A DNA stretch of 64,000 nt from JAFGUB01 sp050305515. Lineage in GTDB: Bacteria > Campylobacterota > Campylobacteria > Campylobacterales > Sulfurimonadaceae. The stretch covers positions 112,226 through 176,225 of the forward strand of contig JBNLFL010000020.1 of NCBI GenBank assembly GCA_050305515.1, in the 5' to 3' direction. The position numbers and the translations under genes are program-made. A model generated the notes under the pieces. The model was given only the letters and a program-made list of their open reading frames with translations, searched no databases and was not told the DNA's origin. This document shows, piece after piece, positions 44,847-54,202 of this stretch; positions within the stretch are counted from its first letter, which is position 1, and each line of letters begins with the position of its first letter.

Positions 44847-45277
44847 TACCACTCGAAGTAGGTTTTTGCCTTGCTGATATCGCCAAAAGCGACGCTGGTT
44901 TCACCCACTGCTGCATCATCGATACGAATCGTTTCACCTTCGACACCGAGAAGCGTTCCGAGGTATTTTGTCTTGTCACGCAGGGTCATGGAGACTTTTT
45001 CGCCCAGAGAGCTTTCAAAGTGCGCGAGTTTGGTGAGCTTGCGCTCAATTCCCGGTGATCCGACTTCGAGGCGGTATTCGCCCGAAACCGGAGGCGTGAC
45101 ATCGAGCAGCGGCGAAATAAGACGGGTCGCTTCGACGACCTGATCCATACTGACACCGCCCGGCGCATTGACACTCACCCGGTAAATGGTTTCGCCGTGT
45201 TCGCTGGTAATTGCCGTATCGTAAAGACTCAGCCCCAACGATTCGACCATGGTTTTAATATCGTGTTCAAGACTCAT
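44846..45277 (-). CDS. rimP: Ribosome maturation factor RimP
   Basis: 143 residues: N-terminal alpha/beta domain with VEATRLISPLLD and EYRLEVGSPGIERKL, and a C-terminal SH3-like barrel (KTKYLGTLLGVEGETIRI). It is needed for 30S maturation. ATG at 45277 matches the family start. It overlaps rbfA by 11 bases. The palindrome is absent from here to about 52 kb. Confidence 0.93.
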   Translation of the reverse strand: MSLEHDIKTMVESLGLSLYDTAITSEHGETIYRVSVNAPGGVSMDQVVEATRLISPLLDVTPPVSGEYRLEVGSPGIERKLTKLAHFESSLGEKVSMTLRDKTKYLGTLLGVEGETIRIDDAAVGETSVAFGDISKAKTYFEW

Positions 45278-45647
45278 CGGATGATTCTCCCGAAGAACGC
45301 TCTTTGGCAATCTGCGCAAAGAGGTCCTCTATTTTCTGACTTTTTTCAAGCTGATCGTCAAAGACAAAGGTCAGTTTGGGACAGCGGAACCATCCCTGAT
45401 CCCGCAGGCAGTACTCTTCAATCACCGGACGTGCTTTGGAAAGCTGTTTCAGCAAAATACGGCGCTCGTCATCGCTATAGAACTGTGGATCGAGATAGAC
45501 CTTGGCATCGCTGCGGCCGCGGGAGCATTGCACTTCAATGACATCGACCTCATGCAGACGCGCATCGCTGAGTTCGCTGAGTGCTTCGGGAATCAACTCT
45601 TTGAGAATCGATTCGGTACGTTTGACCTTGATTTCTGCCGGTGTCAC
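45267..45647 (-). CDS. rbfA: Ribosome-binding factor A
   Basis: 126 residues in a single KH-like fold (KRTESILKELIPEAL, LHEVDVIEVQCSRG, DAKVYLD, PKLTFVFDDQLEKSQKIEDLF). It binds the 16S 5' helix region during 30S assembly. Start is GTG overlapping the infB stop (GTGA). Confidence 0.93.
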   Translation of the reverse strand: MTPAEIKVKRTESILKELIPEALSELSDARLHEVDVIEVQCSRGRSDAKVYLDPQFYSDDERRILLKQLSKARPVIEEYCLRDQGWFRCPKLTFVFDDQLEKSQKIEDLFAQIAKERSSGESSDES

Positions 45648-48199
45648 AGTGAAACTTTTTGCTCAACTTTGACAAAGGTTTCAATAACGTCGCCGACACG
45701 GACATCTTCATATCCGTTGATAACGACACCGCACTCGTAGCCGTTACCGACCTCTTTGACATCATCTTTAAAGCGTTTGAGCGAGTCAAGTTTCCCTTCA
45801 TGCATAACGACACCGTCGCGAATAACACGAACCAGTCCGCCGCGCACAAGTTTACCGTCAACAACGACACAACCGGCAACGACCCCTTTGGGGATCTTGA
45901 AGGTATCGCGAACATCGGCCTGACCGGAGTGCTCTTCCGTATATTTCGGAGCCATCATACCGGTAAGCATATTGGTGATATCGTCAATGATCTGATAGAT
46001 GATCGTATAGGTACGGATCTCAACGCCGGTCTGTTTCGCCAGCGCTTTCACGGCACCCGTCGGACGCACGTTAAAGCCAAGCAGGACACAGTTTTCGGAG
46101 TTATTCACCAACTGCACGTCATTCTCGGTAATACCACCGACACCCGAAGAGATGATATCGACTTTGACCTCTTCATTACGCAGTGCCATAAGCGATGAAC
46201 GAATCGCTTCAAGTGAACCGTGAACGTCAGTTTTAAGAACCACTTTGAGCGTTTTGAGATTTCCTTCGGCAATCAGCGAGGTCAACTCGTCAAGTGTGGT
46301 TTTCGTTGAGTGAGAGAGCTCTTTATGACGCTCGTACTCATAACGTTTCTGCGCATATTCGCGGGCTTCCTTGTCGCTGTTCATAGCGATCATGGTTTCA
46401 CCCGAACCCGGTACTTCATTCAAACCTACCACGACGGCTGCTTCACTCGGCCCGATCTCGTTGATCTGACGTTTCAGATTGTCGATGAGGGCGCGCACGC
46501 GTCCGTATGCGGCACCACAGACGACATTGTCACCCACTTTGAGCGTTCCGTTTTGAACAATAACCGTAGCGACGGGACCGCGTCCTTTTTCAAGAGAACT
46601 CTCGACGACAACGGCTTTGGCCATCGCTTCGGGGTTGGCACGCAGCTCCAGTACTTCTGCCTGAATCAGAATGTTTTCAAGCAGCGCGTCAAGTCCCATG
46701 CCGGTCTTCGCGGAAATGGGAATAAACTCCGTATCGCCGCTCCAGTCAATCGGTGTCAGGCCGTGTTCTGCCATTTGGGCTTTGACCATATCCGGATTGG
46801 CTGATTCCTTATCCATTTTATTGAGCGCTACAATGACCGGTGCGCCCGAGTCTTTTGCCAGCTTGATTGCTTCGAGTGTCTGGGGTTTGACACCGTCATC
46901 GGCTGCAACTACAATAATGATGATATCGGTTACCTGCGCACCGCGTTCACGCATGTGGGTAAACGCCGCGTGACCCGGAGTATCGATAAAGGTGATTTTC
47001 TTGCCGTTTTGCTCGATGGTATAGGCACCGATGTGCTGTGTAATCCCACCTGCTTCGCCGGCAGCGACTTTGGCATTGCGAATAGCATCAAGGAGTGACG
47101 TTTTACCGTGGTCAACATGCCCCATGATGGTAATGATCGGCGGACGCTCTACCAGATTTTCATCCAGCAGTACATCCTCTTCATAACTCTCTTCATAGTT
47201 GAAGGCATCTTTGGGGTCAATCGTTGTGACCTCTACGTCAAACTCTTCCGCAAGAATCTCGATCTCGTCTTTTCCGAGGAAATCGTTCTTCGTTACCATC
47301 ATGCCGAGGTTAAAGAGCACCTTGATGACATCCGAGAGCGGGCGTCTGACAGCGTCTGCAAACTCATAGACGCGAACGTCTTCAGGAATCTCGACGTGCG
47401 TTACGACTTCATCTGAGGGTTTGTTTTTGGCATATTTCTGACGCTTGCCGCGTGCGACCTGACGCGGTTTACGGCTTCCGGCCTGCTTTTTGTTGGCATT
47501 ACGGCCTACCGGTTTTTTCTCACGCGGTTTTTGAGGCTCTTCTTCGGGAATCGTGCGATCAATCTCATTGAGATCCATCAGTACCACTTCATCCTGCTCG
47601 TAATCCATGGAGACCTCTGCCAGAGAGCCGCCGAAGATATCGAGTGTCGTACCCTGATCTTTTTTCTGGACCGGCAGACCCTGCTGCTGTTTTTTGCGCG
47701 CTTTTTTCTCTTCGATTTCGCGGAGTGCCTCGGCACTCAGCTTGCCGTAGGCAGAAACCTTTCGCAGCTCATTTTCCGCACGTTGTGCAGGAGTTTCCGG
47801 CTCATCATTTCGCGGACGTTTCTTTTTGACGATTTTCAGACCGGAACGGCGCGGTTCTTCAACCGCTACCGGTTTGATGGATGGCGCTTCAGACTGTACT
47901 GACGATGTTGCCGGTTTGTCAACTTCCTGCAATTCCACTTTGGTTTGCGGAACTTCTTCGGGAATCTCCGCAACAACATGTTCTTCCCGTACTACTTTTT
48001 TTACCGTGGTTTTGGCAGCAACGGGCTCTGGCGCGGCGCCGCTCATAATGAAATTCATAATCTTTTCCGCTTCTTCCATGGATACGGTGCTGGAAGCGGT
48101 TTTGACAGAGAGTCCAATCGAAGCTGCTTTGTCCACGACCTCCTTGGAAGCGATTCCAAGCTCTTTGGCTATCTCGTGGACTCTGACTTTATCTGACAT
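45644..48199 (-). CDS. infB: Translation initiation factor IF-2
   Basis: 851 residues: an N-terminal IF2N segment (VRVHEIAKELGIASKEVVDKA), a Lys/Arg-rich linker, a second IF2N (VYEFADAVRRPLSDVI), the G domain with GHVDHGKTSLLD, DTPGH and NKMD, then the beta-barrel and C-terminal domains. It delivers fMet-tRNA to the 30S P site. ATG at 48199 has AAGGAG ten bases upstream; TTG one codon earlier is also open. Confidence 0.97.
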   Translation of the reverse strand: MSDKVRVHEIAKELGIASKEVVDKAASIGLSVKTASSTVSMEEAEKIMNFIMSGAAPEPVAAKTTVKKVVREEHVVAEIPEEVPQTKVELQEVDKPATSSVQSEAPSIKPVAVEEPRRSGLKIVKKKRPRNDEPETPAQRAENELRKVSAYGKLSAEALREIEEKKARKKQQQGLPVQKKDQGTTLDIFGGSLAEVSMDYEQDEVVLMDLNEIDRTIPEEEPQKPREKKPVGRNANKKQAGSRKPRQVARGKRQKYAKNKPSDEVVTHVEIPEDVRVYEFADAVRRPLSDVIKVLFNLGMMVTKNDFLGKDEIEILAEEFDVEVTTIDPKDAFNYEESYEEDVLLDENLVERPPIITIMGHVDHGKTSLLDAIRNAKVAAGEAGGITQHIGAYTIEQNGKKITFIDTPGHAAFTHMRERGAQVTDIIIIVVAADDGVKPQTLEAIKLAKDSGAPVIVALNKMDKESANPDMVKAQMAEHGLTPIDWSGDTEFIPISAKTGMGLDALLENILIQAEVLELRANPEAMAKAVVVESSLEKGRGPVATVIVQNGTLKVGDNVVCGAAYGRVRALIDNLKRQINEIGPSEAAVVVGLNEVPGSGETMIAMNSDKEAREYAQKRYEYERHKELSHSTKTTLDELTSLIAEGNLKTLKVVLKTDVHGSLEAIRSSLMALRNEEVKVDIISSGVGGITENDVQLVNNSENCVLLGFNVRPTGAVKALAKQTGVEIRTYTIIYQIIDDITNMLTGMMAPKYTEEHSGQADVRDTFKIPKGVVAGCVVVDGKLVRGGLVRVIRDGVVMHEGKLDSLKRFKDDVKEVGNGYECGVVINGYEDVRVGDVIETFVKVEQKVSL

Positions 48200-48443
48200 C
48201 AATAGTGATCTCCTTTAATTGCTTCATAAGATACTCTAACTCTCCACTCTTACACTGTTTGGCGAGTGCTTTTGCACTGTTTTTGTGTTCACAACACGCG
48301 AAACAGATATAAAAACTTCTCCCTTGGTGCTGATAAGGGGTGATGAGTCTGTCCTGACACTGCAGGCGCAACAGCGTTTCTTGTGCGAACCTCTGTCGAC
48401 AGACGATACACATGCGTTGCGGCTTATGAAATTTTCGTGCCAT
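48189..48443 (-). CDS. YlxR-like DUF448 protein
   Basis: 84 residues: RMCIVCRQRFAQETLLRL followed by GRSFYICFACCEH, the YlxR/DUF448 pattern with paired Cys. It usually lies between nusA and infB and binds RNA; in some bacteria it acts as a transcription regulator. It overlaps infB by 11 bases. TATAAT abuts its ATG (minus strand, near 48443-48448), which would leave no leader, so expression from upstream thrB is more likely. Confidence 0.87.
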   Translation of the reverse strand: MARKFHKPQRMCIVCRQRFAQETLLRLQCQDRLITPYQHQGRSFYICFACCEHKNSAKALAKQCKSGELEYLMKQLKEITIDVR

Positions 48444-48485
48444 TATAGCCAATTCTTCCTTGATTTTTCAGCAACGTGTCCGGTG

Positions 48486-49367
48486 CTATTTCTCGACGAC
48501 GAGTCCCGTATTGTCAAAATCAAGAATCTTGACATCGAATTCCGGAAATTTTTTAATAAGCTGTGCCGCAAGATTTTCAGCATCGTGATCATAAGCCATA
48601 TTGAAAAATGTCGAACCGCTGCCCGAAAGCGTGCTCATCAAAGCTCCGTTTTCATAGGCTGTTTTTTGCACGTTAAAGAGTTCGGGCAGCATCTTCATAC
48701 GAAGTTTCTGATGGAAGCGATCCTGTGTGGAAAGCCGCAGAAGCTCCCAGTTTTCCGTGTAAAATGCGGCAACGGTCAATGCCGTATGCGACAGGTTGAA
48801 AATGGCATTTTCTTTTGAATAGGAGCGGGGCAGTGCCGTTCGCGATCGTGCCGTCGAAATCGGTTTGTTGGGGATCACCACAATGGCTTTGAGGTAATCT
48901 GGGAGATGTTTGTTCTCGGAAAAAACCTTGTTCTTCTCGAGCGTCGCCACATTAAAGCCCCCCATGACAGCCGGTGTGATGTTGTCAGGATGCGGTTCAT
49001 ACGTCAACGCATAATTGAGGATACGCCGTTTTGAAACGCGAACTCCGGCCGCTTCATGTGCGGTTGCAATCGCACTGACAATAACGGCAGACGAACTTCC
49101 GAGTCCTCGTGACATGGGAATTTCATTGTAAAAAGTAAATTTGAAGTTCTGTTTCTTCTGCGTCAGACGTTTATAATGATCGTTAAAAATACTGACAAAA
49201 AGGTTGTTGCCCTTGAGTCGCGTATTATCTTCGCCTTCGCCCTTGATGGCAACACTGAAAAAACGTGAAACTTTGAACTCGACACGATTGTGAAGGCCTA
49301 CAGCCAATCCGAGTGAATCGAATCCTGGGCCGAGATTGGCACTCGTCGCGGGTACGCTAATGGTCAA
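48486..49367 (-). CDS. thrB: Homoserine kinase
   Basis: 293 residues, GHMP kinase family: VPATSANLGPGFDSLG at the N-terminus, ATP-binding PMSRGLGSSSAV, and a C-terminal LSGSGSTFFN. It makes O-phosphohomoserine for threonine. Start is TTG at 49367, with AAGGA about seven bases upstream; no in-frame ATG fits the family N-terminus. Confidence 0.94.
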   Translation of the reverse strand: MTISVPATSANLGPGFDSLGLAVGLHNRVEFKVSRFFSVAIKGEGEDNTRLKGNNLFVSIFNDHYKRLTQKKQNFKFTFYNEIPMSRGLGSSSAVIVSAIATAHEAAGVRVSKRRILNYALTYEPHPDNITPAVMGGFNVATLEKNKVFSENKHLPDYLKAIVVIPNKPISTARSRTALPRSYSKENAIFNLSHTALTVAAFYTENWELLRLSTQDRFHQKLRMKMLPELFNVQKTAYENGALMSTLSGSGSTFFNMAYDHDAENLAAQLIKKFPEFDVKILDFDNTGLVVEK

Positions 49368-49376
49368 AAATGGTCC

Positions 49377-49829
49377 TTATCCGACAGCACCGATACCGTA
49401 AAACGGCAGTGTGTCGACATCAAAATCGTCGATGCAGATCTTCTGGGGCAGCATAAAGCCGCCTTGAGGCACCGCGTCAAACGGGCGCGTCTCTATCGTA
49501 TCTGCATTTTTAACAAAACAGAGCTTTCCTATCGCTTTGATGGGACGGTTTTCATTGAAAAAGAAGGCATCCGTTGCACGAAACGCATAACCTTTTGCAA
49601 TAGAAAGGGTTTTCAGAAAAATATATGCCACCTTGATGGCCATAAAACTACCGGGCCCTTTGGCATAAACCAGCGTACGGATCGTATAGGTTTCAAGAAT
49701 CGAGGCAAACAGTTTTGGCAGCGCTTCCGAACTGGGTTCGTCACTCTGCATCTGCGCTACGAGCACTCCCTCTTTGTAAATGCCGATCAGCAAAGGGGAA
49801 GAGAGTGCAATGACTACAACGTCATGCAT
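49377..49829 (-). CDS. tsaB: tRNA threonylcarbamoyladenosine protein TsaB
   Basis: 150 residues, short ASKHA-fold protein with YAKGPGSFMAIKVAYIFLKTLSIAKG, the TsaB signature. With TsaD and TsaE it forms t6A37 in tRNAs. It lacks the long C-terminal lobe of the E. coli protein, as is usual for this phylum. It overlaps lpxC by eight bases and precedes thrB by nine. Confidence 0.88.
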   Translation of the reverse strand: MHDVVVIALSSPLLIGIYKEGVLVAQMQSDEPSSEALPKLFASILETYTIRTLVYAKGPGSFMAIKVAYIFLKTLSIAKGYAFRATDAFFFNENRPIKAIGKLCFVKNADTIETRPFDAVPQGGFMLPQKICIDDFDVDTLPFYGIGAVG

Positions 49830-50706
49830 AGACTTTCGCCATCTCCTTGACTTTTACACTGCCGAGTTCCACCACTTCATAATTCTCACTCGAACGCAGC
49901 AGCTCCAGCGTCAACTTGTGATTCAGGTCATGACTTCCGGCAAACGCTTCATAATGGCCGATAAAGTTAAGCCCGAGAAGCGACATATCGCCAATAGCGT
50001 CAAGAACCTTGTGACGTACAAACTCGTCGCTGAAACGAAGGCCTTCGGGATTGAGGACTTTCTTGTCATCGAGTACGACAGCATTTTCAAGACTGCCTCC
50101 CAGCGCCAGACCTTTCGAACGCAGGTATTGCACTTCATGTAAAAAACCAAAAGTCCGTGCCCGCGAAATTTCGTTTTTGTAGTTCTCTTTGGAGAAAGCG
50201 AAAGTGAACTGCTGCTTATCGATAACAGGATGATTAAACTTGATGGTGAAATCGTAGGTAAGATCATCCGACGGTGCAAGACGGACATATTTATCTCCCT
50301 CTTTGACACGTACCTCTTTTTTGATACGCATCACCTTTTTCGGAAGCTCCTGAGAGACGATACCCGCTTCATCAAGGAGCATGCAAAAACTGCTTGATGA
50401 GCCATCCATTACGGGTATTTCATCCGCATCGACAATAATACGAAGGTTGTCAATCCCATAGGCATAGACTGCCGAAAGAAGATGTTCTATGGTAGAGATA
50501 AAGTGCCCGTCACGGCCGATGACGGTGGCCATCTTGGTATCTATGACATTCTCGGGCTTCAGTGCAATCGTGACATTGACATCACTGCGAAAAAAAATGA
50601 TGCCGCTGCCTGCATCCAGCGGCTCAAGGCGAAGACGTACCGGATTGCCCTTATGCAGGCCGATCCCCACCAGTTCAACACTTTTTCCAATCGTAGTCTG
50701 CATCAT
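49822..50706 (-). CDS. lpxC: UDP-3-O-acyl-N-acetylglucosamine deacetylase
   Basis: 294 residues: TTIGKSVELVGIGLHKGNPV, the zinc His region STIEHLLSAVYAYGIDN, FVRHKVLDAIGDMSLLG with the second and third ligands, and the catalytic His in AGSHDLNH. First committed step of lipid A synthesis. ATG at 50706 is chosen since AAGGAG lies seven bases upstream; an ATG two codons earlier is too close to it. Confidence 0.96.
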   Translation of the reverse strand: MMQTTIGKSVELVGIGLHKGNPVRLRLEPLDAGSGIIFFRSDVNVTIALKPENVIDTKMATVIGRDGHFISTIEHLLSAVYAYGIDNLRIIVDADEIPVMDGSSSSFCMLLDEAGIVSQELPKKVMRIKKEVRVKEGDKYVRLAPSDDLTYDFTIKFNHPVIDKQQFTFAFSKENYKNEISRARTFGFLHEVQYLRSKGLALGGSLENAVVLDDKKVLNPEGLRFSDEFVRHKVLDAIGDMSLLGLNFIGHYEAFAGSHDLNHKLTLELLRSSENYEVVELGSVKVKEMAKVYA

Positions 50707-50764
50707 GTGCATACTCCTTGTTCAGACGGAACGTGCTCATTAAAAAGCAAAAGTCATTCCTGCT

Positions 50765-50770
50765 ATTATA
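50765..50770 (-). promoter_or_regulatory. -10 box of the lpxC operon
   Basis: GGC then TATAAT on the minus strand, about 60 bases before the lpxC start, in the 119-base gap after the M23 gene. It probably drives lpxC-tsaB-thrB-ylxR-infB onward. Confidence 0.55.
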
Positions 50771-50825
50771 GCCTAAATTCGGGGCTGTACTTATTCATCG
50801 TGGCCTAATAAAAGGGCAAAAGACG

Positions 50826-52193
50826 TTACTGACGATCAATAATCTTTTTGGCGTCTTTAATGGTGTCATAGATATTCAGCCGCAGCCATTTCGTGTCCAT
50901 CCACTCTTCGGGACGGACTTCAATGCCCTGTACCAGTACTCCGAAATGGAGATGATCTCCCATGGCATAGCCGCTCATACCGGTATTGGCGATCTGCTCG
51001 CCCGAATGGACTTCATCGCCGCTTTGGACACTTGATGCCGAACAGTGCCCGTAAATCGTATACAGCCCCAGCCCGTGGTCAATCGCAGGCATTAACCCGT
51101 AAATGCCGTTGAACTCACTTGCAACAACTTTGCCTGCATTCTGTGTCATTATCGCACCCATTTTAACACTCGCAAGATCGATACCGAGATGATACGACTC
51201 ACTTACTTTGTTACCCTTGTAATAATAGAGACGGTGATCACCGAAACTGGCAACTTTTTGTCCGTTTTTCAGCGGATAGAAAGGCTTGATGCTAAGGGCA
51301 TCCACCTTCTCGTCTGAAACAACCGATGTCAGTGTGTGAATCTTGTTTTCATTCTTGGCCCGGATATCTTCATTGATCAGTTTAAACTGTTCAAGTCTGT
51401 CTTCGGTTTGCTGGGAGATTTCAAAGGTATCCGCCAGTTCTGCAATCTTGCCGTTGAGGAAGCTATCGGAAAGCTTGATTTTCGACACCTGGTATTTGCG
51501 ATCCTGCAAACGGAAGGGGATCGTGCTTTTATAGGTATTTCCCGCTCGGTCAACAGCGACAAGCTGCGCCCGGAAACTTGGTTCCGTTACCTGCCATGCC
51601 AGAAGGGAAATATAATAACCGTCTTTATAAAAAGGTTGCGGAATAAAGCGTTTACCGTAATTGGTATCAATATAAACTTCACTCAGATTGGGATCGTCAG
51701 CGGCAAAGACAACGAGGCCGGAGCCGCCCTTATGCATATACATCGAATGTGCGACCGTACTGACACGGGGCGCTTTCATGTCGATAATAAGCGGATAGCT
51801 CTGCTCCACATGATTTCCCGAGAAGAAGTTCCAGCGGCTTCCGTCATTGGCTTCAATGCTCAACGTGGCATTTTCAGGATTAAAAGCAGCCACGCGCTTG
51901 GGAGCTTCAACGGAAATCAGCATCTCGGCTTTCGGCGTTTCGATCTGCTCATTGGCCAGAACTATGGTTTCATTGTTCGCCTGCAGTGTCACTTTGTAGG
52001 AACGGATACCGCTCTCATCACGCAGCGAAATTTCCAAAGGAGTCTTAAGATTCCAGTACCCGTTATTTTCAAAACCTGCTATCGGGGCTTCACGTTCGAA
52101 TGCCGGCGAAAAGTAAATAAATATTGTGCCTCCGATCATACCGATAAAAATCAGCATGAACAATATTGATCCGAATTTATTCTTTTTTCTCAA
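50826..52193 (-). CDS. M23 metallopeptidase, cell-wall hydrolase
   Basis: 455 residues: an N-terminal membrane helix (about 10-27), a long beta-rich periplasmic part with an Ig-like first half, a coiled segment near 270-300, and a C-terminal LytM/M23 domain with ESYHLGIDLAS and HLHFG zinc sites. It should cut peptidoglycan cross-links; related proteins set cell shape in Helicobacter and Campylobacter. TTG start at 52193 with AAAGGA six bases upstream, overlapping the DHH gene stop. Confidence 0.9.
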   Translation of the reverse strand: MRKKNKFGSILFMLIFIGMIGGTIFIYFSPAFEREAPIAGFENNGYWNLKTPLEISLRDESGIRSYKVTLQANNETIVLANEQIETPKAEMLISVEAPKRVAAFNPENATLSIEANDGSRWNFFSGNHVEQSYPLIIDMKAPRVSTVAHSMYMHKGGSGLVVFAADDPNLSEVYIDTNYGKRFIPQPFYKDGYYISLLAWQVTEPSFRAQLVAVDRAGNTYKSTIPFRLQDRKYQVSKIKLSDSFLNGKIAELADTFEISQQTEDRLEQFKLINEDIRAKNENKIHTLTSVVSDEKVDALSIKPFYPLKNGQKVASFGDHRLYYYKGNKVSESYHLGIDLASVKMGAIMTQNAGKVVASEFNGIYGLMPAIDHGLGLYTIYGHCSASSVQSGDEVHSGEQIANTGMSGYAMGDHLHFGVLVQGIEVRPEEWMDTKWLRLNIYDTIKDAKKIIDRQ

Positions 52194-53059
52194 AGTGTGT
52201 CCTTTACATGTAACATGATAGTTTCTTCCGCCGTTTCCATAGACATCGCATTCATCTGAAAGCTTGCATAAAAGCGTTCACCCGCACCGCCAAAAAACTC
52301 GGCGACAGCAGCGACATTTTTCTCTTGTGATCGCAGTACGGCGTGAATGGAATGGTCCGGTGCCTCGCATAACAACACTACGATTTCCACAGTCGGTAAA
52401 TGCAGTGCTTCTGCCAAGGCGCTGTCGCAGTCGCTGCACACGGCAGCTGCTGCTTCAAGTATCTCCCGATGTGCCCGCAATACTGCCACGCGTGCATCGC
52501 AGAGCAGTTCAAGCGTGCTGAAAAGCGCACCTTTGAGGCGCAATACGTTCAACGGGATCGTTTCACATAAAAAATGTACGGCAACGTGCGCGTCGGCCCC
52601 ATGCCGCATAAGATCTGCGGCCATCTCGAACAGGTGCGAATCGGTTTCAGGAGTCGTAAAGCTTTCGGAAGCGTCAAGCAATCCCGCATACAAAGCCGTA
52701 GCCATCTTCGCATTGATCCGTACCGCTACCTGCTTCAGATAGCGATATACCTGCTGTGACATCGGACGCCCGCATCCATCATCAAAGCACAGCGTGTCAT
52801 GTCCCGAATCCGTAGCCAAAATCCCGTCAAAATGAATCACCAGATCACTGCCTGCGGGAACATGCTGACGTACTTTCTCTGACCAGGGAATGAAAGCAAG
52901 ACGCGGGTGCACACTGCCCTTACAAAAAAGCGACACCTTTTTATGCAGTGTCAGCAGATAGGAATAAAATGCCGAGGCGCTTCCAAGAGCATCGGGACGC
53001 TCACCTGCGATCAGCGTAATATGTCGGGCTTGGGCAATTTTTTCTTCAAAGGGGTGCAT
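52190..53059 (-). CDS. Degenerate DHH-family protein
   Basis: 289 residues with the outline of NrnA/RecJ-like DHH phosphoesterases: the PDALGSASA turn, then ALYAGLLDASESFTTPETDSHLFEMAADLMRHGAD. Motif I lacks the His and the DxD pair, and the DHH triplet is replaced by FDDGCG, so metal binding and nuclease activity are doubtful. It may be a structural or regulatory relative. It overlaps the M23 gene by four bases. The palindrome at 52204 encodes its C-terminal LHVKD. Confidence 0.78.
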   Translation of the reverse strand: MHPFEEKIAQARHITLIAGERPDALGSASAFYSYLLTLHKKVSLFCKGSVHPRLAFIPWSEKVRQHVPAGSDLVIHFDGILATDSGHDTLCFDDGCGRPMSQQVYRYLKQVAVRINAKMATALYAGLLDASESFTTPETDSHLFEMAADLMRHGADAHVAVHFLCETIPLNVLRLKGALFSTLELLCDARVAVLRAHREILEAAAAVCSDCDSALAEALHLPTVEIVVLLCEAPDHSIHAVLRSQEKNVAAVAEFFGGAGERFYASFQMNAMSMETAEETIMLHVKDTL

Positions 53060-53079
53060 GATCTCGCTTCATTGGCGGC

Positions 53080-53085
53080 ATTATA
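53080..53085 (-). promoter_or_regulatory. -10 box of the DHH-M23 operon
   Basis: TATAAT on the minus strand about 21 bases before the start, within the imperfect palindrome TTGGC...GCCAA (53072-53090). GGCTATAAT also precedes lpxC and the Fur gene. Confidence 0.5.
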
Positions 53086-53115
53086 GCCAACCGCATGTTA
53101 ATCAAGCAAAATTCG

Positions 53116-54183
53116 CTACTTTGGCATTATCCTGCGCTGGTTCATCTTGTAAACATAGGCCAAAACCTCTGCTACCGCCGCGAAAAGTGTTTCAGGAATG
53201 GGACGGTCAAGTTCCACCTCGGCATACAGGGAACGGGCAAGCGGCGGATTCTGGACAATATGCACACCATTTTCCCGGGCAATCTTTTTAATCTGCACTG
53301 CGATATTGTCTTTGCCTTTAGCAATGACGACAGGCGAATGATGTTTCTTCTCGTCATACTTGATGGCTACGGCATAATGTGTCGGATTGGTAACGACGAC
53401 ATCGGCCTGCGGAACGTTTGACATCATGCGCTGCTGCGCGGCACGCATCTGAATTTGACGGATCTTACCCTTGACATGAGGGTCTCCTTCCATGTTCTTC
53501 ATCTCATCCTTGACTTCCTGCTTGCTCATTTTCAGTTTCTCTTTATATTGTCGCCGAACCATTACCAGGTCAATCATGGCAAAAACAAAAAGAATAAAGA
53601 GCATGACCAGAGCCAGAATAATCTCCTTTTCATGTACCCACTCAAGCTGGTCTTTCAACCCGAACATGGCTACCGTGGGCAGTTCTTTTATAAATTCCCA
53701 AAAAATAAAAAAACCGATACCCAGCGCACTCAGCGATTTGATCGTTACCTTGAGCCCTTCAAGAATTTTCTGAAGCGAAATAAGGTTTTTCATCCCGCTG
53801 ATGGGATTCAGTTTGCTAAATTTTGGAGTCAGCGGATCGGTCGTAAAGTTGAATCCAAACTGCGACACGGTACCAATGACACCGGAGAGTGCTACTACCA
53901 GTGTCAATGGCATGACGATTAAAAGAAATTCACGAATCACGACGATTGCAAGATCCACAAGGTTGGTACGCTCAAGCGGCATACCCTGTAATGAAAAGAG
54001 ATAGTTCGTAAGATGAAAGAGACGCTCCTGCATATAGCCCGAAAGCATCAGAAGTGTCAAAATGGCAACAAAGAGTGTAAAGACTCCGGAAGTATCACGA
54101 CTGTTGGGGACATTCCCTTTTTTCCGGGCGTCCTGAATCTTTTTTGCGGTTGGGTCTTCGGTCTTTTCCTGATCGTCAGCCAT
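53116..54183 (-). CDS. flhB: Flagellar type III export protein FlhB
   Basis: 355 residues: N-terminal DQEKTEDPTAKKIQDARKKG, four membrane helices, and the cytosolic domain with the self-cleavage site NPTHYAVAIKYD. It switches export specificity from rod-hook to filament. It has a weak ribosome-binding site; the palindrome at 54187-54196 lies only three bases before the ATG. It is the only export-gate gene here, away from the other flagellar operon. Confidence 0.95.
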   Translation of the reverse strand: MADDQEKTEDPTAKKIQDARKKGNVPNSRDTSGVFTLFVAILTLLMLSGYMQERLFHLTNYLFSLQGMPLERTNLVDLAIVVIREFLLIVMPLTLVVALSGVIGTVSQFGFNFTTDPLTPKFSKLNPISGMKNLISLQKILEGLKVTIKSLSALGIGFFIFWEFIKELPTVAMFGLKDQLEWVHEKEIILALVMLFILFVFAMIDLVMVRRQYKEKLKMSKQEVKDEMKNMEGDPHVKGKIRQIQMRAAQQRMMSNVPQADVVVTNPTHYAVAIKYDEKKHHSPVVIAKGKDNIAVQIKKIARENGVHIVQNPPLARSLYAEVELDRPIPETLFAAVAEVLAYVYKMNQRRIMPK

Positions 54184-54202
54184 GGTTTACATGTAACCGG
54201 GG

